Made by a program: the position numbers and the translations under genes. Below the pieces are notes generated by a model that saw nothing but the letters and a program-made list of their open reading frames with translations, was not told where the DNA came from and searched no databases. Shown piece by piece: positions 26,368-36,702 of a stretch of DNA of 64,000 bases. The stretch covers positions 5,171,814 through 5,235,813 of the forward strand of contig NZ_CP118164.1 of the NCBI RefSeq assembly GCF_028748185.1, read 5' to 3'. Numbering within the stretch: the stretch's first letter is position 1; each line of letters starts with the position of its first letter. Source of the stretch: Bremerella sp. P1. GTDB taxonomy: Bacteria; Planctomycetota; Planctomycetia; Pirellulales; Pirellulaceae.

Positions 26368-27126
26368 ATGGCCCGAATGAAGATTCTGATTGTCGAAGAC
26401 GATCGAGCTTTGGCTGACGTGTTGGCTTACAACGTTCGTCAGGCCGGCTACGAGGTGCTCTCCGCCTACGATGGTCAGGATGGTTTGACCCAGGCGCAAG
26501 TGAAGACGCCGGACATGGTAATTCTGGACCTGATGCTGCCGGTCGTCGATGGCTTGGAAGTGTGCCGCCGGCTGCGAGCAGACCCAGCGACCAAAGACAT
26601 CATGGTCCTGATGCTGACTGCCAAAGCCGAAGAGTCGGATCAGCTGATCGGGTTCTCGCTCGGGGCAGACGACTACGTCACCAAGCCGTTCAGCGTGAAG
26701 GTCTTGCTGGAACGCATCAAGGCTCTCGAACGTCGTCGCCGCGGTACCGAAGCCACCACGACCGACGTAGTGGCCAGCCAAGGCGTGACGATCGACCGTC
26801 GCCGTCACCGTGCCACCGTGCATGGCAAGCCGCTGCAACTGACCCGCAGTGAATTTCGCTTGCTGGAAACGCTCACGCGTCAGCCTGGCCGTGTGTTTGA
26901 CCGCTCGGAACTGATCGACGCCGCTTTGGGTGAAGACACCGTCGTGATGGAACGAACGATCGACGTCCACGTGCGAGCCCTTCGTCGTAAGATGGCCGAG
27001 TTTGCCGACCTGATCGAAACGGTCCGCGGCGTCGGCTACCGCTTCCGCGATCCAGGTGCCGGCCCCAGCAGCGATGCTGACACCGACGAAGAATTCGCCG
27101 AGCAAGCCAGCAGCTCGCGAGCCTAG
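26368..27126 (+). CDS. phoB: Phosphate response regulator (PhoB/OmpR family)
   Basis: 252 residues from the ATG at 26368 (ARMKILIVEDDRALADVL); a TTG at 26356 is in frame upstream. The receiver domain (1-120) has acidic EDD, phosphoacceptor Asp in MVILDLMLPVVDG, Thr in MLTAKAEES and Lys in DYVTKPFS. The C-terminal winged helix (about 140-235) has LTRSEFRLLETLTRQPGRVF and ERTIDVHVRALRRKM, then GVGYRF. An acidic tail follows. It would be phosphorylated by the upstream PhoR. An intrinsic terminator follows at 27166. Confidence 0.93.
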   Translation: MARMKILIVEDDRALADVLAYNVRQAGYEVLSAYDGQDGLTQAQVKTPDMVILDLMLPVVDGLEVCRRLRADPATKDIMVLMLTAKAEESDQLIGFSLGADDYVTKPFSVKVLLERIKALERRRRGTEATTTDVVASQGVTIDRRRHRATVHGKPLQLTRSEFRLLETLTRQPGRVFDRSELIDAALGEDTVVMERTIDVHVRALRRKMAEFADLIETVRGVGYRFRDPGAGPSSDADTDEEFAEQASSSRA

Positions 27127-27165
27127 TTCGCTAGACGAACCCAGCTTGGGTAGCTACAACTATCG

Positions 27166-27198
27166 AGAGAACGAGTGACGCAGCTCGTTCTCTTTTTT
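27166..27198 (+). terminator. Intrinsic terminator of the phoR-phoU-phoB cluster
   Basis: Perfect 10-bp stem AGAGAACGAG (27166-27175) with CTCGTTCTCT (27184-27193), 8-nt loop, then TTTTTT to 27198. It ends about 40 nt after the phoB stop and shows that any start codon of the next gene before 27199 is unlikely. Confidence 0.92.
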
Positions 27199-27231
27199 AT
27201 GCGCGGTCACATTCTTCGGAGAACTTGCGAC

Positions 27232-27639
27232 GTGAAAGAAGTTCAAGCGATCATCGATCGGATTCATTCCGATCAACTGTTGACTGAGGCCATGTTCGAA
27301 GTCGACCTGGACGCTGCGTTAGATTTACGAGACGCGCCGCCATTTGAAACCGCTTGGATGGCTGCCTACAAGAAGCTTCCCGACGCCGATATTCCCGAGG
27401 ATCTGAAAGGACTTCACCAAGAGATTCGCAAGGCAGCATTTCTGAAAACAATGCAGTTGACCCAGTCGCCGGAGTTGGCCGGGTACGTTTCGGACGACTT
27501 CGGGCTGATCTCTTCGTCGCTGATGCTCGATGTCAGCGACCCATGGTTAAATGCGCTCTGGAAAGAATACGACGCAGGTAACTTTCCCGCTGGCGATCTG
27601 CCGCCTCTTCCGGGAAGCCTTGCCGATTTGATTCCGTGA
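27232..27639 (+). CDS. Hypothetical soluble protein
   Basis: 135 residues from a GTG at 27232, chosen because GGAGAA ends 8 nt upstream (27218-27223) and because the upstream start options at 27175 and 27199 lie in or immediately after the phoB terminator. No domain is recognised. The protein is acidic and helical: VKEVQAIIDRIHSDQLLTEA, AAYKKLPDADIPEDLKGLHQ, SDDFGLISSSLMLDVSDPWL, and a proline-containing C-terminus. No signal peptide or membrane helix. It could be an adaptor or regulatory protein; there is no basis for a function. Confidence 0.7.
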   Translation: MKEVQAIIDRIHSDQLLTEAMFEVDLDAALDLRDAPPFETAWMAAYKKLPDADIPEDLKGLHQEIRKAAFLKTMQLTQSPELAGYVSDDFGLISSSLMLDVSDPWLNALWKEYDAGNFPAGDLPPLPGSLADLIP

Positions 27640-27679
27640 CGAGAATGACCGCCCAGTTATAACGACGCACGGCGAGTCG

Positions 27680-28654
27680 TTATGACGTCATGTGCTTCTC
27701 TAAGAAGCCCAGAACTTTTTCAGGGTGGCGACCAAAGTAGTTATATCCATCCTTGAAGCGTTTCTTGGTATTCTCGATCCAGAACAGTTCTTTCTCTTGG
27801 CTGCCCAGGAGATCGAATGTCTTTTGCGCGTCTTCCGGATTGCGAGTCCATTCGTCCTCCAGGACCTGGACCATCAGCACCGGCATGGTGACGCTGGCCG
27901 CCCAGTGATGCGGAGTCATATCCGCCGCGACGAACGCTCCCATTTTTAACAGTTCCAGGTCGATCAGTTCCTGGTATTGCCGGATGCCCTGCAAATCGGA
28001 GAAGGCGTCGTAGATCGCGGTCATTGAGACGACCATGGGGCTGACCATGCACTTCACGTTCGCAAATAGCTCTGGGTGCCGATGGATCGCGTGGTACTGC
28101 GAATTGCCACCCATGCATTGGCTGTAGAGTCCGACGGTCATTTTCGACAAGCTCGGGTGTGCATCAACGTAGCGTTTCACGCCTACACAGTCTCGCCATT
28201 CCCAGCAGCCGATACCACTCAGTCCGCCGTTGGCGGCACTACTGTTGCCATGGTTACGGATGTCATAGGTCAGCACGTTGTAGCCCGCATCGGTCAGATG
28301 CTTGTACTGAATCACAAAGTCGATCTCGACCGCATCGAAGTTGCTCCATGGTGGTCCGAAGTGCCCAGGAAACCCGGACCGGCACATGGGTAGTGCGTGA
28401 TTGAAGATGACCAACTTATTGCTCTCGCCTCCCTTCGCGGGAATGTACCAACCTTCCAGCGGAGTGCCGTCCTCAGAAGGAATGATGACATCCGACCAGC
28501 CAGTCATGCCATAATCGTCAGGCGTCTTGTGGATAAAGCTGCGCAGCGGCCTCACGATCTCTGCCAATCCTTTGACCTTGGCATGATCTTCTTCTGAAAT
28601 GGTCTTGAGTTGCTCAAACGCCTTTTCCAACCGTTCGTCTGGCATGCGTCCCAT
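27680..28654 (-). CDS. Alpha/beta hydrolase with a probable cysteine nucleophile
   Basis: 324 residues from the ATG at 28654, preceded by AGGAG with good spacing; a TTG at 28672 is in frame but lacks a site. The fold is visible: DVIIPSEDGTPLEGWYIPA, VIFNHALPMC, GYNVLTYDIRNHGNS, then the nucleophile elbow GLYSQCMGGNS, where the central residue is Cys180 rather than Ser, as in dienelactone hydrolase (GxCxGG). Candidate acid and base residues lie in QVLEDEWTRNPED and FGRHPEKV. No signal peptide. Function unknown; a lactonase or thioesterase-like activity would be consistent with the Cys. Confidence 0.82.
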   Translation of the reverse strand: MGRMPDERLEKAFEQLKTISEEDHAKVKGLAEIVRPLRSFIHKTPDDYGMTGWSDVIIPSEDGTPLEGWYIPAKGGESNKLVIFNHALPMCRSGFPGHFGPPWSNFDAVEIDFVIQYKHLTDAGYNVLTYDIRNHGNSSAANGGLSGIGCWEWRDCVGVKRYVDAHPSLSKMTVGLYSQCMGGNSQYHAIHRHPELFANVKCMVSPMVVSMTAIYDAFSDLQGIRQYQELIDLELLKMGAFVAADMTPHHWAASVTMPVLMVQVLEDEWTRNPEDAQKTFDLLGSQEKELFWIENTKKRFKDGYNYFGRHPEKVLGFLEKHMTS

Positions 28655-29003
28655 GATGTTCTCCTGACTCAATTGGGGTGTTGATCGAATTAGAATTCAT
28701 CCTATCGCAATGCGCCTGGAGAGTCGCTGTACGATTCTCCACAATACTGGTCGAATACTCCAACTGCTTGTCTAGTACGACGGACTTGGGAATTTCCCGT
28801 TGGAAACGATCGCCCAGTCATGGCGAATCGTCGGCATAATCGGTTCATGCTGTCAGGGAGCGTGTCCGATTTGATCAAATTGATGACCGACTTGCGCTCG
28901 TTTCTTCCACCTACATTCTGGTATACTGGCTGGCTTCACCCCACAACATCTCTCCCGTCTGGCTCCCCACTCGCGGGCAGCCGGTTGTTGAATACGGCCG
29001 ACT
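28655..29003. other. Divergent promoter region between hydrolase and pyruvate carboxylase
   Basis: 349 nt with no supported gene. It should contain promoters for both divergent genes; a candidate extended -10 for the carboxylase is listed at 28919-28927. No other structure stands out. Confidence 0.4.
28919..28927 (+). promoter_or_regulatory. Candidate extended -10 promoter element for pyruvate carboxylase
   Basis: TGGTATACT matches the extended -10 pattern TGnTATAAT well. No good -35 hexamer lies 17 nt upstream, which is acceptable for extended -10 promoters. It is about 77 nt before the carboxylase ATG. Confidence 0.4.
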
Positions 29004-32447
<3,444 letters not shown>

Positions 32448-32450
32448 GCC

Positions 32451-33239
32451 ATGAACGATTGGTTTCCCGAACTTGCCCAGCACGAGATCGAGCGTCAAGC
32501 TGGGTTTGCCCTAGTCGATGTCTTCGACGAGTTGTCATCGACCAGCGATCATGCGCTGGCCAATCTGACGGAGTATAGCCAGCGTCTGCCGGCGCTGGTC
32601 GTGGCTCGTAAGCAGACCAAAGGGCGGGGCAGGGGATCGCGCAGCTGGTTTGCCGGCGAAGGGGCACTGACGTTCACGGCGATGCTGGGCAGAAAAGATA
32701 TCCCCATCGAGCCCCACAACTGGCCGCGGTGTTCGCTCATTGCTGGGGTTGCCATGTGCCAGACGCTGGAGGCGCTTAGCGGCTCGGACGCCTTCCAGCT
32801 GAAGTGGCCCAACGATGTTTACCTCTCGGGTCGAAAGGTATGCGGCATCCTGGTCGAGAAACGCGATGCTGCCGAGCCTGTCCTGTGCGTGGGGATTGGT
32901 GTGAACGTGAATAACTCTTTGGAGCATGCTCCGGCGGACGTTCAGCAGAAAGCGATCGCGCTGACCGATGTCACAACGCAGCAGCATTTTCTGCCGGAGA
33001 TCTTGCTGGGGTTCTTGGCCCGCTTTCGAGAGCTGTGCAGGCAGAATGTCGATTCGCTGGCCGACCTGCTTCCTTACTGGCGGAACCATTGTCTGCTGAC
33101 GGGGCGTCCTGTGGAAACGAGCCAGGCCGATCAGGTCATCGCGGGCCAGTGCTGCGGCATCGACGAAACGGGTGCACTGCTGGTGCAGACTTCCGCCGGG
33201 CAAAAGCAAATTGTCTCAGGCGAGATCATCCGCTGGTGA
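32451..33239 (+). CDS. birA: Biotin--[acetyl-CoA-carboxylase/carboxylase] ligase (BirA family)
   Basis: 262 residues, no N-terminal DNA-binding domain, so it is a monofunctional ligase. Motifs: STSDHALANL (substrate entry), KQTKGRGRGSRSWFAGEGAL (biotinyl-AMP loop, residues 54-73), LKWPNDVYLSGRKVCGILVE (about 118-137) and GIGVNVNN. A small C-terminal SH3-like domain follows (GIDETGALLVQTSAG). It attaches biotin to the carrier domain of carboxylases, here most likely the pyruvate carboxylase encoded immediately upstream; the 3-nt gap suggests translational coupling. Its last 24 nt overlap the convergent methyltransferase gene. Confidence 0.93.
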   Translation: MNDWFPELAQHEIERQAGFALVDVFDELSSTSDHALANLTEYSQRLPALVVARKQTKGRGRGSRSWFAGEGALTFTAMLGRKDIPIEPHNWPRCSLIAGVAMCQTLEALSGSDAFQLKWPNDVYLSGRKVCGILVEKRDAAEPVLCVGIGVNVNNSLEHAPADVQQKAIALTDVTTQQHFLPEILLGFLARFRELCRQNVDSLADLLPYWRNHCLLTGRPVETSQADQVIAGQCCGIDETGALLVQTSAGQKQIVSGEIIRW

Positions 33240-34049
33240 CGTGGTCTGCATGTGGCAGAAGTGGTAAAGGAAGATACCGGTCGCCATCGCCACGTTCAGT
33301 GAGTCGCTGCCGCGCTGCATCGGGATCGTGATTTCGTGCGTGCAGTGGGCAAGCGTCTCTTCTTCCAGGCCATATCCTTCGTTGCCCACCAATAGCACGC
33401 TGCGAGGCGCGCGGCGGACTTCGGAGAGCGGGGTCGCGGTATCGGAAAGCACGGTCGCGAAGTTCTCGAAACCCAGTCCGACGAGCTTCTTCAGATCGGC
33501 CGTGAAATCTTCGCTTTCGACGATCGGGATCTTGAATGCGTGTCCAGTGGAAACACGCAGCGAACGCTTGGCGAATGGGTCGGCACAGCCGTCGTCGAGT
33601 AAGATGGCATCCGCCCCAAACGCACAGGCCGCACGGATGATCGCCCCCATGTTCTCGAAGTCTCCGATCTTCGAGGCGGCGAGAATGGTTGACGTGGCTG
33701 GCACTTCACCGGGGAAGATGGAATCGATATTGCTCCGTTCGGGACGCTGCCCGCAGGCCATGATCCCGCGGTGAAAATTGTACCCGGCCAACTCCTTGAT
33801 ATCGCTACGCGTCAGCACGTAGATCGGGAACTGACCGACCCGGTGCGGAGGCAACTGGGGGATCTTGGATTCACCATCGACCAGAATCGAATCGACATGA
33901 AAGGGACTGTCGAGCAGCCGCTGTACGAGAAACTGGCTTTCGGCGACGAAGTAGCCGTCTCGCATGTGACTTTTCCGCTCGAACTCGCGTTGGTAACGCA
34001 CGAGCTGCGGATCGTCAGGCGAACTGATATGAATGATGTTGGGCGTCAT
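33216..34049 (-). CDS. TrmH/SpoU-family RNA 2'-O-methyltransferase
   Basis: 277 residues. The N-terminal substrate-binding part (about 1-100) includes REFERKSHMRDGYFVAESQF. The C-terminal SPOUT domain has the three SpoU motifs: SKIGDFENMGAIIRAACAFG (motif 1, about 126-145), VLLVGNEGYGLEEETLAHC (motif 2) and IPMQRGSDSLNVAMATGIFL (motif 3, about 243-262). The trefoil-knot enzyme uses S-adenosylmethionine to methylate the 2'-OH of a tRNA or rRNA nucleotide; which one cannot be told. The 3' end overlaps the convergent birA by 24 nt. Confidence 0.93.
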   Translation of the reverse strand: MTPNIIHISSPDDPQLVRYQREFERKSHMRDGYFVAESQFLVQRLLDSPFHVDSILVDGESKIPQLPPHRVGQFPIYVLTRSDIKELAGYNFHRGIMACGQRPERSNIDSIFPGEVPATSTILAASKIGDFENMGAIIRAACAFGADAILLDDGCADPFAKRSLRVSTGHAFKIPIVESEDFTADLKKLVGLGFENFATVLSDTATPLSEVRRAPRSVLLVGNEGYGLEEETLAHCTHEITIPMQRGSDSLNVAMATGIFLYHFCHMQTTSPADDLA

Positions 34050-34112
34050 AGAGGGCTATTCTACCGATCGAAAGCCGTTTCCCTAGTGGGTGATCCGATT
34101 GGCCTTCGAACG

Positions 34113-34148
34113 AAAAAAGCCCTTGGAGGTGGGAAACCTCCAAGGGCT
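34113..34148 (-). terminator. Intrinsic terminator of the cysteine-rich lipoprotein gene
   Basis: Perfect 13-bp stem AGCCCTTGGAGGT (34118-34130) with ACCTCCAAGGGCT (34136-34148), loop GGGAA. On the minus strand it is followed by a T-run (AAAAAA at 34113-34118 on the plus strand). It lies about 40 nt past the lipoprotein stop. Confidence 0.9.
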
Positions 34149-34186
34149 GCGTCGGAATTCCTCTGAGTCGTGGGGAGAGTGACTCG

Positions 34187-34723
34187 TTAGCGGGTTGGAG
34201 CGAAGAAGGTGGTTTGTTCGATCACAACCGGCGGCATTGGCGGAACTTCCGAAGGGGAATGTTCCGGAGTGATGACCGCTGGCATCGGTTGAGGTGCTTC
34301 GCTCGGCATGGCATCGACGCTGTAGCCGCAAGCTGGATCGCCACAACCCGTTCCGCAGGCTCCGCCGCAGTTGTTACCACAACCGCAACCATTGCCGTAG
34401 CCGCAGCAACCGTTGTTGATGACGTTCCATTCGACTTCACAGTCGGGGCACTTGTATTCCCACTTGGTCAATTGCTTGACCGAGCGCACCTTGCCGCAAC
34501 GCAGTGGCGAGCAGCAATCTTCCCACGGGAAGCGAACTGCCGGGATGCAGATATCTTTGCATTTGTCCGCGTAGCAGTTGTGTGCGACTTCAGTTTGTTT
34601 CACTTCCGGCGAGCAAGTCTTGCCGTAGGACGAGCAGCACGTTGGCGTGCAGCATTTCGTCGCACAGCACCCGCTGCCGAAAAACAGCAGTCCGAGGCCA
34701 ACAATGGCGAGGTAACGGTTCAT
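34187..34723 (-). CDS. Cysteine-rich lipoprotein
   Basis: 178 residues from the ATG at 34723, with GGAG 8 nt upstream; the frame is open upstream but the extension is hydrophilic, whereas MNRYLAIVGLGLLFFGSGC is a lipoprotein signal with lipobox GSGC. I count 23 cysteines in 178 residues, many as CC pairs (CCATKCCTPTCC) and in a Gly/Cys run (GCCGYGNGCGCGNNCGGAC) near 110-130. One part resembles a zinc-ribbon (WEYKCPDCEVEW). The C-terminus is Pro/Glu-rich (PSEAPQPMPAVITPEHSPSE). Probably an envelope protein, structural or metal-binding. It lies just downstream of the porin gene region and has its own terminator. Not a family I recognise. Confidence 0.85.
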   Translation of the reverse strand: MNRYLAIVGLGLLFFGSGCCATKCCTPTCCSSYGKTCSPEVKQTEVAHNCYADKCKDICIPAVRFPWEDCCSPLRCGKVRSVKQLTKWEYKCPDCEVEWNVINNGCCGYGNGCGCGNNCGGACGTGCGDPACGYSVDAMPSEAPQPMPAVITPEHSPSEVPPMPPVVIEQTTFFAPTR

Positions 34724-34820
34724 GGAGATCGCTCCGTATTGAATGTTTTGCTTAGTTGTTTTCCGTTGGCTGCCTGGCCCCTGGTAAGGGCCAGACAAAG
34801 GGTTTCATCCGCAGGGCGGT

Positions 34821-36311
34821 TTAGAAGTCGACCATGAATCGCATGCCGAACATGTCGTACCAACCGGAATCGGAAGGTCCACCGGCGACAACGCGTTCGG
34901 AGATGCGGCCGTTGATGTAGTTGAACTGAACACGAGCGTTCGGGTTCCACCACCAGTTGACGCCGAAGGTGGCACTTTCGCCGACACCACCGAAGACATC
35001 TTCGTCGCTGAAGTCACCGTACGAGTAACGGGCAGCCACTTGCCAAGCACCCCAGCCATAGCTGCGGCAACCATCGCAACGGTTGACAATCCAGAAGTTT
35101 TCCAGCGGCTTGGTGCGTCCGAGCGTACCGGAGTCGCGTTCCCAAGGCGTGTATTCGCCAGTCAACCAGTAAGCGGCGTAGACATAACCACCACCGAAGT
35201 TCACGTTGGGCTGGGCACCGGCGCGATCAGCATGAGCCGTCATGTATTCACCGACCAGCGAGAAGGAACCGATGTTCAGCACACCTTCCAGGCCGAGCAA
35301 TTGGTAGTTGGAAGCATCCAGAACGCCCGTGTCGATCCACTTGTTGGCAGTTCGTGCTTCAGGGCGGGTGGTGAAGCGATCGTCGCCGCCACTGCCAGGG
35401 AAAGCAGCCGAACCGGAAACGGCCCAGTGAGCGTAGCCACGACCACCGGACGTTTCGTCGTACCAGATGGTGTTGGCCAGACGACCAGCGATTTCTGACT
35501 GGTAGTTGTCGTCGTACTGACCACCGGTTTGTGCCAGGTCGTCCATCAGGAAGTAACCGAATCGCCAGTTCCAGGCTTCATTGTCCGAAACACCGTACGA
35601 TTGGATACCCATACGTCGAGCGTCCTGGTTGAATGCTTCGACCACGAACGGACGTTCCAGGAAGACGTTGTAGCGGCTGGAGTTCAAGTGATCCAAACCG
35701 TATGGACGCTTCTGGTTACCCAAGAGCACCGTGTTCAGAAACGGCAGTTGGCTCCAGCCCAGGTAAGCATCTTTGAAAGCAAGCTTGCTCGGGTTGGCAA
35801 ACTCCATTTCAATCTTGTATTCCATGTTTTCCCAAACATCACCCTTCACGCCGAATCGCAGACGACGGAAGCCGATGAAGTCGTCGCCACCATCGTTGGC
35901 GTCGCCCGATTCCAGGTAGTTAGGAAGGGCCGAATTATCGGGGAAGTTCCAGTAGTCGAAGTGAACACGGCCCGACCACTTTTGCGTGGGCTTCGCGATC
36001 AGATCGACTTCTTTGCAGGCCTCTTCGGCAGCTTCTGCTTCCAGCGCTTCGACGCGTTCGAGCAGGTTGTAGTACGACGCGGCAGAAACCGTATCGACCT
36101 GCGGCAGAGCTTGAGGAGCTTCTGGAGCAGCGTAGAACTGCTGTGGCTGCTGCTCGTAGTTGTATTGATAGTTCGGCGCGCCTTGCGAGTAGTCTGCTTG
36201 AGGTGCGCTGTAGATGGAGTCTTGGCCGTAGCCAAGTGCAGGTGCCAAAGCGCCCAAACAAATCCCTAGGGCGCGGCAAGTCCAGCTAATTTTCATCGTG
36301 CGGGTTTCCAT
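34821..36311 (-). CDS. OprO/OprP-like outer-membrane porin
   Basis: 496 residues (491 from the second ATG at 36296). Signal peptide up to about residue 29 (LGICLGALAPALGYGQ). A Gln/Tyr/Pro-rich stretch (about 30-75) and a short coiled coil (SYYNLLERVEALEAEAAEEA) precede the barrel. The barrel (about 110-496) is a phosphate-selective porin O/P type: GRVHFDYWNFPDN, FRRLRFGVKGDVWENMEYK, DAYLGWSQLPFLNTVLLGNQ, and it ends in the terminal Phe (GMRFMVDF) typical for barrel insertion. It would let anions or other small solutes through the outer membrane. The coiled coil may anchor it to other envelope parts. A weak palindrome (34774-34794) follows. Confidence 0.9.
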   Translation of the reverse strand: METRTMKISWTCRALGICLGALAPALGYGQDSIYSAPQADYSQGAPNYQYNYEQQPQQFYAAPEAPQALPQVDTVSAASYYNLLERVEALEAEAAEEACKEVDLIAKPTQKWSGRVHFDYWNFPDNSALPNYLESGDANDGGDDFIGFRRLRFGVKGDVWENMEYKIEMEFANPSKLAFKDAYLGWSQLPFLNTVLLGNQKRPYGLDHLNSSRYNVFLERPFVVEAFNQDARRMGIQSYGVSDNEAWNWRFGYFLMDDLAQTGGQYDDNYQSEIAGRLANTIWYDETSGGRGYAHWAVSGSAAFPGSGGDDRFTTRPEARTANKWIDTGVLDASNYQLLGLEGVLNIGSFSLVGEYMTAHADRAGAQPNVNFGGGYVYAAYWLTGEYTPWERDSGTLGRTKPLENFWIVNRCDGCRSYGWGAWQVAARYSYGDFSDEDVFGGVGESATFGVNWWWNPNARVQFNYINGRISERVVAGGPSDSGWYDMFGMRFMVDF

Positions 36312-36702
36312 ACTTCACGAATTACGTTCATCCTGAACGGAAGGTGACCAATGCCGTTAGATGCGATAATCGGAACGCGCCTTAATACAGGCAGATCGAT
36401 TTCAGGTAGCGCGGAAGAACCGAATCGGCAGTAAGAAGTGTTAGAGAAGTTGCCGCAGGAGCTTTCGGAACAGGCCGCACATTGCGCAAATTCCGAACGC
36501 ACAATCGGTACGACTGTCACCAGTGGTGCTAGCGGCGTAGAGGAAATGATTGGCGCGGGCGGAATAGACCTCACGAACTGACAAAAAAAGAACTCGATAC
36601 ACCGGATGGAGTGTACCGAGCTCTCGTTGGTAAAGGGCAGTCTACCAACATCTTTACATAGTCTTCATATTTATTGAGCAACGGACGTCTGATTTGTGCC
36701 GG
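36312..36702. other. Intergenic region before the porin gene; holds SulP terminator
   Basis: 391 nt with no credible gene. The right part contains the terminator of the carbonic anhydrase/SulP operon (36583-36622); the left part must hold the porin promoter. Nothing else distinctive. Confidence 0.4.
36583..36622 (-). terminator. Intrinsic terminator of the carbonic anhydrase-SulP operon
   Basis: CTCGATACAC (36593-36602) pairs with GTGTACCGAG (36611-36620) with one G-U wobble, loop CGGATGGA. On the minus strand the stem is followed by a T-run (A-run at 36583-36589 on the plus strand). It ends about 80 nt after the SulP stop. Confidence 0.8.
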
